From Dicyema japonicum (Eukaryota > Dicyemida > Rhombozoa > Dicyemidae), in NCBI GenBank assembly GCA_011109175.1, contig RDEW01000015.1, positions 638,310 through 702,309 on the forward strand: a stretch of 64,000 nucleotides of DNA. The letters run 5' to 3'. Below the pieces are notes generated by a model, which saw only the letters and a list, made by a program, of their open reading frames with translations, was not told the DNA's origin and searched no databases. Shown here piece after piece: positions 11,240 to 26,220 of this stretch (its first letter is position 1; each line of letters opens with the position of its first letter). The position numbers were made by a program, and so were the translations under genes.

Positions 11240-11300
11240 TTATTCGAAAGACCAAGGGTAACCAAACTAACTAAATCCTTGATCCCGACTCGTTCCAGCG
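11240..11300 (+). repeat. Right arm of an inverted repeat pair
   Basis: Partner of 10330-10400. The sequence to about 11440 shows patchy further similarity to the reverse complement of 10230-10330. No target-site duplication was identified. Confidence 0.55.
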
Positions 11301-11460
11301 TTCCAGAACTTTCTCCGGCTAACGAATAGTGAATCCCTTTGATTCCGGCCAGGCATTGGCGTCTTCTCGATAGGGTGGATCCAATGACGCTATCGAAAAG
11401 AGGGAAAATAATTTTTGACATACTAGCCACATAGCACCATGGCGCGACGCGGCCATTTCA

Positions 11461-11990
11461 TTAAAATCTTTGTTCATTAATACAAACGCATCTAAGCGTT
11501 TTCATTTTATTTAATTTTTTATTTTATTTTTATTAAATAAAAAAATTGGTGTATTAATTTAATAGTGATTTCTTGGTCTTACAATATTTCCTGAAATTTT
11601 CGAGTGTTAAAAAAAATTGAGAAGCATCGTAGACATTAGTGATCTAATGAGTCCGCTTTGTAACTTAGGATAGCAGTAAATATAGCGCAAATAGAATCAT
11701 CTTTATGTCCCTAATTCGTATGCATATCTTTCCCATCGTCTAAAACTGAAAATGCAACAACCCATGTCTATCCTCACCATTAGAGCCATTAAAAACAACA
11801 CAGTATGAGGCCGCAGACTTTCCACATCATTGGATGACCTATTGTTCGTATATAAATGCTATTATACATTTTATGTAATTAAGAAATAACAGCTGTTTCA
11901 CAGAAGTGTCATACATTTCTTAGTCAGATAGCTAGGTCATGGTACGTGGACTAAGAGTCCGAGTTTATTCGCGCCTTGAAATACGCAGAG
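11461..11990. other. A+T-rich non-coding
   Basis: Long A/T runs and no usable frames on either strand. No RNA gene or repeat recognised. Confidence 0.45.
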
Positions 11991-11999
11991 AGGATCTGA

Positions 12000-13260
12000 A
12001 AGAGGCAGCAGCCTAGTTCCCTTCCAAAAGTACTTTGGACGGGTTGGTAGACGGGGGAGATTAATCAAGCATCAGATTTCGATCCAGAAAAGGAGTCACA
12101 AAAATCGTGAAATGATCGCTGATAGCTTTCGATATCTTAATGCCGAGGGCAGACAATAGGACACGTGATAAGAGTCTGAATTTGATAACTGCAATTGTTA
12201 GCATCTTCTGAATATTACTAGAATTGGTCATCGAGTGGAAGACCTTGAAATTCCACGGAGAGTGTTAAGTCTATGTCTGGTTTAGCCAAAAATTAATTTA
12301 CGAGGGAATAAAAGACATTGGCAAAAAACAACTACAAGTTTGGGGGTCTTACAAAGTATCATTTAGAATACTCAGATAACGATTTTGTTTTCGGCATACA
12401 TAAAGAGGAGAGTATCCTCGGAATAAGAAGGGAATTAAAGAGAGAGTTCTGAGGCACATCATGAAATGTAAGAGTTCTACGATATCAAAATTTCACCCGG
12501 GTCCCTTTAGAGGCATGAAGTAAGTCATTTTTAAAAGAAGGAATGACTGAGGAGGCGATTTTATTTGAAAGGATGCAGCGGGAGATACGAGCAATTGCTT
12601 GGAAAAATCTATAGTAGAAGAGACCATGAAAAGAGGGTTTTGTGGTTATTGAACCCGTCAACGATAAATTCTGTGGTCACTGTCAACAGTGAGTCTTCCA
12701 TTAGACCTCTAGTCGCGTAAGAGAGATTTGTCTTTGATTCGACAAACAATATAATCGATCTTATAAATCTTTATCGGATTTCCGGTAGTCAAAGTCGGGA
12801 ACCTACCTACGTTATTTTATGGCGTGCGGAATTTTGGAATTGAGTGTTGCACAAGAACAAGTCAGACATCGCATAAATATGCTAGAGAGCCACGATAGTC
12901 CCTGACCCCTCTCCCGTGTTGTCCAATAAAACGTTCGCATCCTTTTCGTACCCCAACTTTAGCATTCCAATCGCCCGCAATAAAGATGATGAGGAAGACT
13001 TCAGGTGAGATACAATCTTGGCAAGTTCTTTTATCTTCTAAAAGCGATGTAATCCGGAAAGTAAATCCTTGTGTATTACTCTATAGTTTCCAAAACGTTC
13101 CTCAAGTCCTCTCCTGACCTTCATCTCTTGGAAACAGCAGACTGAACATCGATACTTCTCAACGTCCAGACATTGTTGGTGCCTCTTCGACCAGTCATTA
13201 AGGCCCCTGGCGTTGCAGGTGAGGGTAGAAAACAAATAATAAGTATTAAAGCACGTATTC
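12000..13260 (-). mobile_element. RTE-like LINE, 5' (endonuclease) fragment, decayed
   Basis: Minus-strand 13038-13235 encodes the start of an APE-type endonuclease (a TCNARGLND-like opening, then CCFQEMKV with the metal-binding Glu). 12840-13000 continues with the GDWNAK-like and GxHGxG region in broken frames. 12000-12110 resembles 17390-17530 in inverted orientation, probably the linker after the endonuclease. The part at 12840-12950 also matches 54990-55150. Many stops and frameshifts. Confidence 0.6.
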
Positions 13261-13454
13261 GAGATGAGTACAAGAGAGACACGTCACTACCTCAACATAA
13301 AACCAAAAAACCCAAAAAAGTAAGGTTGTTAATGGTTAAATAGTAACTTTTTTGGTAGGTTGGTTAAATAAATTTATATGTTAAAAATAAAAAAAATTGA
13401 CTATTAGACTAAATTAATTTTAATTTAAATTATTCTATTGGTTGTTGTGTTCTA

Positions 13455-17165
<3,711 letters not shown>

Positions 17166-17389
17166 CTCATGCGTATAAGAAATACAGAACTAAAGTCACC
17201 TTTTAGACATTTCACTATGTTTTTAATTTCTTAATTTTAATTATTAATTTTATTACTCTATGCAATGCCCATACTCCCTGAATGACACTCCCTTCTTTCT
17301 GCTTGACCCGTTCTAGTAATATGCAGGGTGTCTAACACTACATGCTCTTCTCCTGTATCCTACATAAAGAGATCGAAAGCTATCCACAA
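17166..17389. other. DHX8 3' flank
   Basis: A+T-rich, no feature recognised. Transcription probably ends here. Confidence 0.35.
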
Positions 17390-17530
17390 CCAGATTGTCG
17401 CTTGATCACAATCAGATGCTTGATTTCGTTCTCTCGTCAATCAATCCATCCGAAACAACTCTTAGAAGGGGACTAGGCTGTTCCCTCCTTCAGATTTTCT
17501 CTGAATATTTAAAGTGCAAATCGTGTGAAA
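17390..17530 (+). repeat. Copy of a sequence found inverted at 12000-12110
   Basis: The stretch around CAGATGCTTGATT...GGGGACTAGGCTG..CCTC.TTCAGAT matches the reverse complement of 12000-12110. I take it as a fragment of the RTE-like LINE linker region. Confidence 0.45.
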
Positions 17531-17779
17531 CTTTGTAAAAAATTCTATTTAGCTTGGTTCTCTCCACTCTAGAAGACTTATAGGAGCGTCCAGCAATCAC
17601 AGCTGGCTCCTAAGGGTAGTTTGCCCCCTACTGGTTAATGTGGCTAGGCTAATTAACTAACTTAGTCTAAGGGTCACCAAACTTCGTTAGTAGGACAGAT
17701 ATTTTTTATTCATTAAAAAAACCCAAAGACCATGAAAGAAGATATCAACTTAACTAATTAATTGAAAATACGTCGACCT

Positions 17780-17990
17780 TCCCGATAATGTCAAATTTGT
17801 TCCCCTTGCTATGGATACTTCCGGATCCTACTCCCCCTCTACACTCGAGTTTTTCGGACGTCTTGGAAACCGGATCACCTCATGCACTGGAGATCTCCGC
17901 GAACGCCGCTGGCTGTTTGAGCGAATTTCGCTCGCAATTCTGAGAGGGAAAAGCACGCAGTGAGGGCGGCAATTAACTAACTTATGTTTT
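17780..17990 (+). mobile_element. LINE family A, 3'-terminal fragment
   Basis: Plus-strand sequence encodes the end of the LINE-A protein (the VPLAMDTS.. to GDLRERRW region, then AILRGK), followed by the GGCAATTAACTAACTT 3' UTR. It closely matches the reverse complement of 35985-36180. 5'-truncated. Confidence 0.7.
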
Positions 17991-18008
17991 GTCCTTAAAT
18001 TTTAACAT

Positions 18009-18276
18009 TTAAAATTGCAAAAAAAATTGAAATTTTGCCTTTGATATGGACAGACGAACCGAGTTCCTCATAGACGCGGAGAATTCCAAATCCACGATTA
18101 CGGGTCGTAGCTTCCGTGAGTAGGGAGTGACTGATGATCCAGTTTGAGGGCCCGGCATAAGAATGGTTGTTCGGTAATTGAGTTGAGTTTGTAGAGCATA
18201 GTCTCCGTTAGAGTGAATCTCCACTCAACAGAGGCATGTAAGAAGGACAAATGTCTCTTCTATGTTTGATAGACAT
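18009..18276 (-). CDS. Possible 81-aa protein with one 22-nt intron
   Basis: ATG at 18276, a 22-nt GT-AG intron (18203-18224) and stop at 18009 give an uninterrupted 81-codon frame. No domain recognised. It sits directly downstream of an RTE-like LINE tail on the same strand, so it could instead be LINE 3' UTR that happens to be open. Confidence 0.28.
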
Positions 18277-18289
18277 TTTGGTGAAATTA

Positions 18290-18690
18290 AGTTAGATTTC
18301 AGCAGAAGATTATTATCAAGCTCTCTCACCTTGCTATGGTAATGACAAAGCATGTGCAACTCGATAAGCTAGCAACAAGGTCATCTCCTCCACTTACTCC
18401 TGTCATACGTAATTTCACATAGTCCATCCAGATCCTCTCTTTTAGGTGTTTCCCAATCATTTGGAGGTCTTCTTCGAGAACCATTGAAACGATGGTCTTT
18501 GGTCGTCCAGGCAATCATGGAACGTCAGAGGCGAAGAAGTGATCCATGGCCACGTTAGCTGGGGCATTCAGGTCCATTCTTAGAATGTTTCCAAAAAGCA
18601 GGGTAGACGACTGTTTTACTTGATTTCACAATGGTGGTCAAATATCCATTCCTGTCACTCTACAAGGTCAATACTCCAGCCTTTATAATT
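18290..18690 (-). mobile_element. RTE-like LINE, 3' coding fragment
   Basis: Broken minus-strand frames give the C-terminal signature of the RTE-like element: a GN(I/V)LRMD.NAPA..AMD.FF segment, then GRPKT followed by LEEDLQ. The same signature is found at 34650-35200, 30090-30290 and 42150-42400. Confidence 0.6.
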
Positions 18691-18881
18691 TTAATCGTGG
18701 AGTAAATTTGTATGGGAGAGATGCATCTCCATGACTAGCGAGTGTGGAGTTGATTATGTAAATGATAAATTTGTCTACAATCCGACGTTGCACTTTATTT
18801 GCATAATAAATGCGTAAAACGGTATTTTGACAGTCACGTTGAATATTTTTGATTTAAATATCAAAATAAGTTTGGTTTCTG

Positions 18882-19256
18882 ATGAAAGTTGGTCATAATA
18901 GCTGGTTTTCAGAAATTCAAGGCTCATTTTTGCCGAATGAATTTAACAAGAATTTACTCATGGATACCTCAGATATTCAGCTTCCTCCGTTGATTTCTTA
19001 TTTCACCGATTTCGACGCCCCAACTGTTGATTCTCTGTCAGTTGAAGAGATACTCCCAAACAAAGCGGATCATTTCAATACTGATAGATTTGACAAATAT
19101 GATGAGTGCCCCTTGAAGTTATTTGATTCGCTAATTTCTAAAACAATCGATTGTAGCCGAAAGAACCGAAAAGGAGGCAAAAGTTCACTCAAACTACAAG
19201 AACAGCAATGGGCTAGAGAAAGAGAAATTATCATGAAATTGTTTCCCAGTGATTGA
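18882..19256 (+). CDS. Unrecognised protein, up to 124 aa
   Basis: Open frame to TGA at 19256. The first ATG is 18882, but a strong acceptor-like GGTTTTCAG at 18905-18913 makes ATG 18961 (MDTSDIQ..) a likely start after splicing. The acidic, aromatic middle and basic C-terminal helix (KLQEQQWAREREIIMKLF) look genuinely coding. I recognise no family. Neighbours are retroelement fragments on the other strand. Confidence 0.5.
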   Translation: MKVGHNSWFSEIQGSFLPNEFNKNLLMDTSDIQLPPLISYFTDFDAPTVDSLSVEEILPNKADHFNTDRFDKYDECPLKLFDSLISKTIDCSRKNRKGGKSSLKLQEQQWAREREIIMKLFPSD

Positions 19257-19259
19257 CGT

Positions 19260-20055
19260 GTTTTTTGGTTAAAATAAATAACAGTTTTTTATTTGAATCT
19301 TCTTTATTCCGAATTTATGAGTAAATTTTTAAGAAAAGATTAGAACATTTTATAAATACTCACCAGAGGTTCATCGGTCCCCCAGTTTAAAATGGTAGAG
19401 CTACAATGTATTTCTTGTTAAATCACTATAAAAGCCAAATTGGAGAGACGTCAATGATCCACCTCTCCAAAGTGACGTCCAGTCTCATGATGGCACAAAC
19501 AGGAATCATTTGATCTCCCCCGGTCTAAAAATCATTTTATGGTAAAGCTGATGGGGATAGAATGTCTAAGGCCCTATTTCCTCTGTCAGTTCTAGCGACT
19601 TCAGACTGGATGAAGGATTGTTGAATCATGGATATATCCTAACTGCTGTTGAGATCTCAGGATGTCGTTGAGTAGCTCGGAAAAGAATAATCTGTCTATG
19701 AGATGTTCATATAGGTTGCTGCACATAAAAAATTAGACAAAGTGAATTTTGTGGTAAAAAAACAAGTGTTGACAAGTTATGAGAAGTCTTTTATTGCCTT
19801 GTTAAAAAAATGACTCTGTGGTCATTCTGAAACGCAGAAACATGGTATTCTCAACAATGTTTCCATCTCATTAAAGACCTACATTTGGTGACATATCAAA
19901 GATCTCATGAATCTCTGTAATTCTCATTAAAGAAACGAGCAGAGACGATTTTTTTACATTTATTAGAATATTTTTTTAATCTTAAACTACAAGATTTAAT
20001 CCACGTGTTTTACGGCCTTTTAGAGACTCTTTGCTTCTATCTTTTATCAATTTTA
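19260..20055. other. No gene recognised
   Basis: No sustained frame and no repeat family that I can name. A+T-rich towards 20055. Confidence 0.4.
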
Positions 20056-20059
20056 CATT

Positions 20060-20830
20060 TTTGTGCTTTTGGCTGAACGTCTAACGTCATCGGATCTGAC
20101 TGTCGTGGGTCCGAATCCGAAAGATGGACCTTTTCAGCGAAGGTCAATTCTTGTCAACCAGATCCCACCCATGAGGCGATGAGTCTTTCTGGCACAGTTG
20201 TTGAAAGGGGTGTTTTTACCTTCTCTCTGACCAACTCCACTAATGAAGATTACCATAATGTCCGCGATGGTAGTACTTGTGATGAAAATGGAAGACAGCA
20301 GACCTACTTCTCCACCTCTCTTCGGAAGTGGAAGCCTTTAATGGACTATTGGAGGATGGATTTGGCCGTTACAACCAGACTTTGGTCAGAACTTCGAGTC
20401 TCCGATGTCTTCCGAGTCCATTACCTCGTTCATGACCACAAGAAGATGGTAGGTAAGCTTTTCATCCATAATGAGGCAAATGGACAATTATTACAATAGA
20501 GGTACTTCACCACCTTAATTAACCACTCTGTTGACATTTTCTTGTGAACTTTGGACAATGAAAGAATGTTGACATGAAGGCCATCAAAATAAGTATTATT
20601 TTTAGTATTAAGGCCCTTCAATTTTTGTCACAGTCGTCGATTTCGTTTACTTTGGGAATCTTCTATTTTTATCCTTTGGAATCCTTTAGGAATCCACACG
20701 GTCCTTTAAATCTAGAAAAACTTATAGATTTTTGTGCAAAATTTATTTGGAAGTTGTAAAGATGACTTTAATAAAATATAATGGAGACCAAATGTTTAAA
20801 ATAATAAAAGCACTGAAGGAATACGTAGTC
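20060..20830 (+). repeat. Composite SINE-like repeat, copy 1
   Basis: It starts near a B-box-like GTGGGTCCGAATCCG (about 20105-20122). About 770 bp follow that recur inverted at 37440-37970. The first 300 bp recur at 52190-52480 on the plus strand. The open frame inside (20179-20499) is not shared with a known protein. Parts such as TCCGCGATGGT and CCTACTTCTCCAC are near-identical among copies, so the family is fairly young. Confidence 0.6.
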
Positions 20831-21160
20831 GATTGATCGGGAGGTTGAAGTGTGATGTAGCCATTAACTCCCTCTGCCTCATTTGATCGTAGAATGTGGT
20901 GGTTCCTTCTTTTAAAGAAAACTGGAAACGGTAGCTTTCCGACGTCCTTTGGTCTCTACCAAACAAACTATTCGGTAATTGCTTAGTAAAAAAAGTTACG
21001 TCTGTTCGCTACAAATTTAGGCAGTTTCTTCACGAGCAGTGACCGGTCCCCCATTTACTACCTTTGAAGAGACATATTTAAGCGATTTATTGACAAATTA
21101 AATAAATTAATCGAAAGCATCAAATTGTAAGTATATAACAAATTTAATATTACAGAAGAA

Positions 21161-22462
21161 ATGATCATTTTCTTTATAACCCCGCTGATTTTAGGGGGAT
21201 GCGACTGCAAAAGCTATGAGGACTATTTATATGATGATATTATTAACAAAAAATTGATGCCAGACGCTCGTCCTGGACTAGATCATTCGATTCCCTTGGA
21301 AGTCGAAGTGGGATTTATCCTGAAAGAGATCATGAATGTTGATATGAAGAACCAAATTATTGCTCTCACTCTCAAAATTCGCCAGGTGAATTGATTTTTG
21401 ATGGTTAGAAGTGGAATGACCCCAATCTTCAATGGAATTACTCTCAATTTGGTGGGATAAAAAATATTTTTTTGCCGACGTCGGAAGTGTGGAATCCTGA
21501 TATTGTCCTCTATGACAAGTTAAGTGTAAGGATAACTCCACAGTTCTGAGGGAAAGTTTCAGATGGATTTGTCAACAAAGTTAAAGGTAAAATATGACGG
21601 AACCGTTACTTGGGAGCCGACTATGATCTACAAGAGCTTCTGTGATATAAACGTGGCTAAATTCCCGTTTGATGAACAAGAATGTAGTCTGAAGTTTAGT
21701 TCGTGGACATATGACGGAACAAAGCTGATCCTGAATCAGTCGTTAAGAAACACCAGGATAGATCTTACTGAATACATTGAGAGCGATGAGTGGGAGCTTA
21801 TCGAGACAAATCTCTATAAGCACACAAAGTACTACCACTGTTGTGTTGAGCCATACATTGACATCACAGTTTACCTGACAATTCGTAGAAAACCGTTGTT
21901 TTACGTAATCGAATTCATAATTCCGTGCTGCATAATAGGATCCTTGAGTGTCTTCATTTTTTTGCTTCCTGCAAAGAGTGCTGAACGAATCACCCTCAGT
22001 ATTTCAGTTTTAATAGTTGTCACCTTGTACGTCTTATTTCTCTATGAATATATACCACCAACCTCCGTCGTTATCTCCATGGGTTCCTCCTATATTCTGT
22101 TTATCATGTTTTTGGTGACAATGTCGATAATTTGCACGGTGTTTGTGATAAACGTCAATGAAAGGGTAAAAGGAACTCACAAGATTACAAAAACAACCAG
22201 AAAAATAATATTTCAAATCATCCCCCGTATACTATTCATGGAAACTCACAGAAGTGAATTGAAAGAAATACAAATGAAGAAATTTAGTGCTCAGTGCTTG
22301 GCGAATAACAGTTTGTTAGAGTCCGTACTAGAAATAACGGATTTATTCCAAAACAAACAAGAGGACGAAGAGGTAAACCAAATAAGCTATTTCTAGATTG
22401 ACGAACAGTGGAATGAAGCATCCGCGATTTTAGATAGGCTGTTCTTTGTTTTGTTTTTCTAA
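21161..22462 (+). CDS. Nicotinic acetylcholine receptor-type alpha subunit
   Basis: Four exons, introns 21386-21408, 21519-21543 and 22373-22396 (23-25 nt). Signal peptide MIIFFITPLILGG. The ligand-binding domain has W(N)DP, SEVWNPDIVLY, the Cys-loop C-x13-C (about residues 144-158) and vicinal Cys-Cys (about 210-211), which defines an alpha-type subunit. M1 starts KPLFYVIEF (about 227), M2 at about 258 with Glu before the pore Arg and Glu at its outer end, predicting cation selectivity, then M3 and a short loop. The fourth exon begins M4 (AILDRLFFVLFF) but meets TAA at 22460. One extra T in the 22454-22458 T-run would extend M4 to a TGA at 22498-22500. The pore 9' position reads Ile rather than the usual Leu. 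A membrane ligand-gated channel subunit. Confidence 0.92.
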
Positions 22463-22656
22463 CATATTCCATTGGGACATACTTTATACTGATCTACTGA
22501 TTTACGCTTATTAACCATTAAACCTTTATGTTGTCACTTGTGATTGGTTGTTGGTTCGGTTCCCACCCCCTACCACCTAGTCGAAGGAGTTCCCATTTTC
22601 TAGGCCTTTTTTGATTCCTATGAGGCGTTATATAATCTATCTGTCTCAGGAGACGC

Positions 22657-22893
22657 CTATGTCTGGCGGTATTCAAAAAGATCGTACCTTAAATTAAATT
22701 GATTGGACCAGAAAACAACCGTCATAAGCAGAATGAAAAAATCCAGGTGATACCGGCCTCCCTCAGCAATCATTGCATGTTCGGACTTGAAGGAAGTACG
22801 TTCAGGGGGAACTCTATGGATGGTTGTTGACCAATGGTCCTTTTTATATAATTTAGAATTATACCTCGCGCCACCAGAACTGGTGAACCACAT
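22657..22893 (-). CDS. Possible 78-aa membrane protein
   Basis: ATG-initiated minus frame: polar, His/Arg-rich N-terminal half, then a hydrophobic stretch (FFILLMTVVFW) that could span a membrane, and a tail ending RQT. A 25-nt GT-AG pair inside would change the frame, so splicing is unsettled. No family recognised. The plus strand is open too. Confidence 0.35.
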   Translation of the reverse strand: MWFTSSGGARYNSKLYKKDHWSTTIHRVPPERTSFKSEHAMIAEGGRYHLDFFILLMTVVFWSNQFNLRYDLFEYRQT

Positions 22894-22899
22894 GACGCA

Positions 22900-24290
22900 C
22901 GCTAATAATTCAAGCCTCCAGAGCCAAAGGGAAGAGGAACAGAAGAAACAAAATCTTCAAATTGGCACATCACATACGTGGCATTCTAGGCCTTAATTAG
23001 ACGTTAACCTCTTTCTTGTATTTCTGGGATTATAATTTAATCTCAATTAGACTGATTAACTTGTAACATTTTTTGCTATATTTTTACCCCTTCCGCCAAG
23101 GAGTAGTAATATTTCCATTACTAAAACTTCCGCTTAGTTAAGAACACATCCGCGTTACCCATAAACGTATGAATACTTAGGGTTCCGCTTGTTCCGTGCT
23201 CTTCACTATCCGTTCTACCAGTTTCTCCATGCAACTTTTTTCCTCACTCTCTTCCGCAGTTCATTTAGGTATCAGCCGTTCCAATATGAACATAATCTTT
23301 TCCCAGAGAGACAGAAAGCGTAGTTCTCTGTCGTCCGCGAAAGCCCCCAGTTACATTTTAATTGGAAAAATCTTCCATGAGTAACATCTAAAGACTTCAG
23401 AGACGTATTGACGTTTGCCCTGATGATCTTCATTATCGATTACTTACTTCGGTGATAATAGCTGAGCCTGTAGTCCTACTTCAGTTGTGTATTTCTTCAA
23501 TTATTTCAATGGGAAGGTCTTATGGATTCATGTACTAAAAACTGACAGGACACCACTTATCACTCCACGACCAATTAACCCATCTTATAAACCTCTAGTT
23601 GGTTGCATAAGAGGATGCGTCAAGGCCCGCACTCCCGATGGCTCTTTTGAGCACAGTAGATATTTCGATCTACTTCCAAGCGTCTCAATTACTTCTCGTG
23701 AACTTGGTAACTATTTCATCAAATTTTATCAGATATGAAATAACGTGGACTTTGTGCATTATCAAAAGTACTTCCGTTTCTTTATCACCTCTACTGCTTG
23801 GAAATACCCTGCAAGTAATCTCCACATATATGGTGGTTAAATCTTGATTTCTCCCATTTTTAACTTAAATTTACTAAGAAAATCGATTTAAGTAAACAAT
23901 TTAAAATATTAGATAAATGTTTGCATAATCTATTGATATAAGGTGATCTTGTTGAAGTGGGTTTTTGAGACCGAGAGAGATTAGTACAATTAAAAATGAA
24001 CGACTAGACCTATTCTAAGGAAAGATTTATTTTTCATATTCAAAAGTTATCGAAATTTGCAATTTTTGAATTTTCATCAAAGTCAACAATATTTTTTAAA
24101 ACTAGGACATTTAAATACATTATTTAAATTTTAAAATTATATTAAATATTCAATTTAAATATAAATAATGTAATTAAAAAATAAATTAATTTAAATTTAA
24201 ATTTAGCAGACATTAAACAAGTTGTTATTTTGTGATGCCTATTATTAATTAAGCTAAATGTCGTAAATGTTTAAATTCTAGTCAATATTA
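22900..24290. other. No firm gene; A+T-rich
   Basis: Short open frames at 23196-23384, 23487-23738 and 23638-23847 have no recognisable content. 23850-24290 is very A/T-rich and contains the upstream part of the TNFAIP8-like gene, whose first exon I could not place. Confidence 0.35.
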
Positions 24291-24310
24291 TATTTTTACT
24301 TTTAGTGGAG

Positions 24311-24857
24311 AGAAAGAATAGCAAGTCATTCCAACTGGGGATCCGCATACAGAAAAAAATGGCTTCAAAAATTGGCCAACTCCCGAAAAATGACTGATAA
24401 TTTTATTGACAAGGACACGGCAGAATTACTGGATTCGACGAGCTCTTTGTTTGCTTATTCTTACGACTCGAAATTTGCCGATTCTCTGCTCAAGGACTTG
24501 ATGAAACTGATTATTAAAATCGGGATCATATACAGGTCTGATCTTCTGAGTGAATCCGACTATGATGCTTTGGAACTTTGCCGAATAAACATCGATAAGA
24601 CTGTGAAGACCTGCTCAGGATTTCTTTCGATTGACTATACTTATAATTACGAGTTCCTAGTAGATCTTTTCCAGGAGATCGAGGGAAGTTTTTCTTGCAT
24701 AATTGAACGTCATTTGTCCAAGAAAAGCAAGGAAAAGTTAACCAAAGTATTCAATTCCCTGAAGCAAGAAAAATTCCTCGATAAATGTTTTGATCATTCT
24801 GAGAAGACCAGGGAGCTGTTTGTAGATGTTGTAGCCAAAATAAAAAAATTGATTTAA
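24311..24857 (+). CDS. TNFAIP8 (TIPE) family protein
   Basis: The frame ending at TAA 24857 matches the TIPE helical bundle: FIDKDTAELLD, a SLLKDLMKLIIKIGIIYR segment, IDYTYNYEFLVDLFQE, ERHLSKKSKEKLTKVFN, and a C-terminal helix ending VVAKIKKL. These proteins bind phosphoinositides or lipids in a hydrophobic cavity and act in death and immune signalling. The conserved N-terminal piece (NSKSF..IQKK) lies at about 24320-24356 but in another frame. The two join if the seven-A run at 24351-24357 is read as six. An acceptor-like CTTTTAG precedes at 24299-24305. The true first exon was not found. About 180 residues, near the family size. Confidence 0.8.
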
Positions 24858-24928
24858 TTTTTTCTTACTTAAAAAAGATTTGTTAATTACTTGCCATAAA
24901 GCAGCGAATAGTCATAATCCTTTATGTG

Positions 24929-25192
24929 GTCTCCCATTCTGCTGTGGTGGTTCATGCCATAATCTGTCACATGGATGGTCTCCATTCTGCTGTGGTGGTC
25001 ACTGCTATAACCTGTCACATGGATGGTCTCCATTCTGCTGTGGTGGTCACTGCTATAACCTGTCACATGGATGGTCTCCATTCTCCTGTGGCGGTCAATG
25101 CCATTATCTCTCACATGAATAGTCTCCCATTCTGATGTAGTCGCAAGTTCAATAATCTGTTACATGGTCTCCCAATCTGCTGTGGTGGTCAC
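24929..25192. repeat. 48-bp minisatellite, about 5.5 units
   Basis: The unit TCTCCATTCTGCTGTGGTGG + TCACTGCTATAACCTGTCAC + ATGGATGG is repeated. Units 2 and 3 are identical, while units 1, 4, 5 and the partial sixth are diverged. The 48-bp period is a multiple of three, so one frame stays open for 80 codons and spells SPFCCGGHCYNLSHGW repeats. I doubt this is translated. It sits just after the TNFAIP8-like gene. Confidence 0.85.
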
Positions 25193-25745
25193 TGTTGACT
25201 ATTTAATTATTATTCGGAAATGATTTGTTTTGCATCATCATAACCCAATTGATTTAATGAGATAATAGTTCTGAGAGTTAATGAGGTTTATAGCCTAGTT
25301 TAAGGTTTGCTTTGAAATTTACTTGGTTCTAGTCAAATTCGGTTATCAACCCAAGCTTCAAGGGGGACATAATTACTATAGAACTGGGCATTACTCACCA
25401 AGAACGTTTGCAAACAGCTGAACTGTGCTCAAGAGAACCCTTGGGGGCATGCCCTTTGACGCACGTCATACAAATTCTCTTGTGCATTTTACGTCAAGGC
25501 GATAATAGTAGGGTCGAACAAAATCTTCGTTGGGGGTGGAAGCGAAAATAAGTGAAAAAAATGAGTTAGTATGGATAGTCTTTTATTTTCAATAATAAAG
25601 GTTTTAAGGTAAATTGAGCCTATAAATAGAATCAAAATATTATATATCTAAAATTACCCTTTACGTTATACTTGAGTGGTGTCATGTGATTTAGACCACA
25701 ATAAAGACTGGGGATAAGGCTGGTGATGAGTACAATTTTATTTAT
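25193..25745. other. No gene recognised
   Basis: A+T-rich spacer between the minisatellite and a hAT fragment. No sustained frames. Confidence 0.4.
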
Positions 25746-25749
25746 TTTT

Positions 25750-26220
25750 TATTTAATAACCCCGAGAAGAGAACACCAGCTGAATCCATATAAGGAGCAG
25801 CATCTGAAATGAGTAAATATAATTCCTTCTTTCAACATTAACTTTGGTAATAACATCACCAATATATAAATCAATTGGAATACAATCAATTACATTTATG
25901 AGGATCTTTAATGTTCCAACGAGACAATTAACATATTTATCTCTACCTACGTCAGTTTCGTCGATCATTAATATAATGTACCCATTTGAAATTGTTTCAA
26001 TACTTTTTCAAACGTTCAGTGAAAAACTTTAAATATCACGGCATTTGGGATCCAAATGGTGGGTACTATACTGCACCAGTTACCATAGTTTTTGTCTTGT
26101 GCAATGTCAATGACGTTTCTAGACAAAATTTAAAATCTTTTTTTTTCCTCCGAAAAGGGGGACCGATGTCAAATTTTCCCATATCTGTCCCTTGCAACGT
26201 CAGTTTCACAGTGATTTAGA
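25750..26220 (-). mobile_element. hAT-type transposase fragment (CGGBP1/ZBED-like)
   Basis: Minus 25753-25990 encodes IILMIDETDVGRDKYVNCLVGTL, the catalytic-region signature (Asp-Glu-Thr) of hAT transposases related to CGGBP1. Decayed frames continue upstream to about 26220. No terminal inverted repeats seen. Confidence 0.4.

Noticed and set aside
24929-25192. CRISPR-like array
   Set aside because: Units are contiguous 48-bp tandem copies without unique spacers, in an animal genome. It is a minisatellite.
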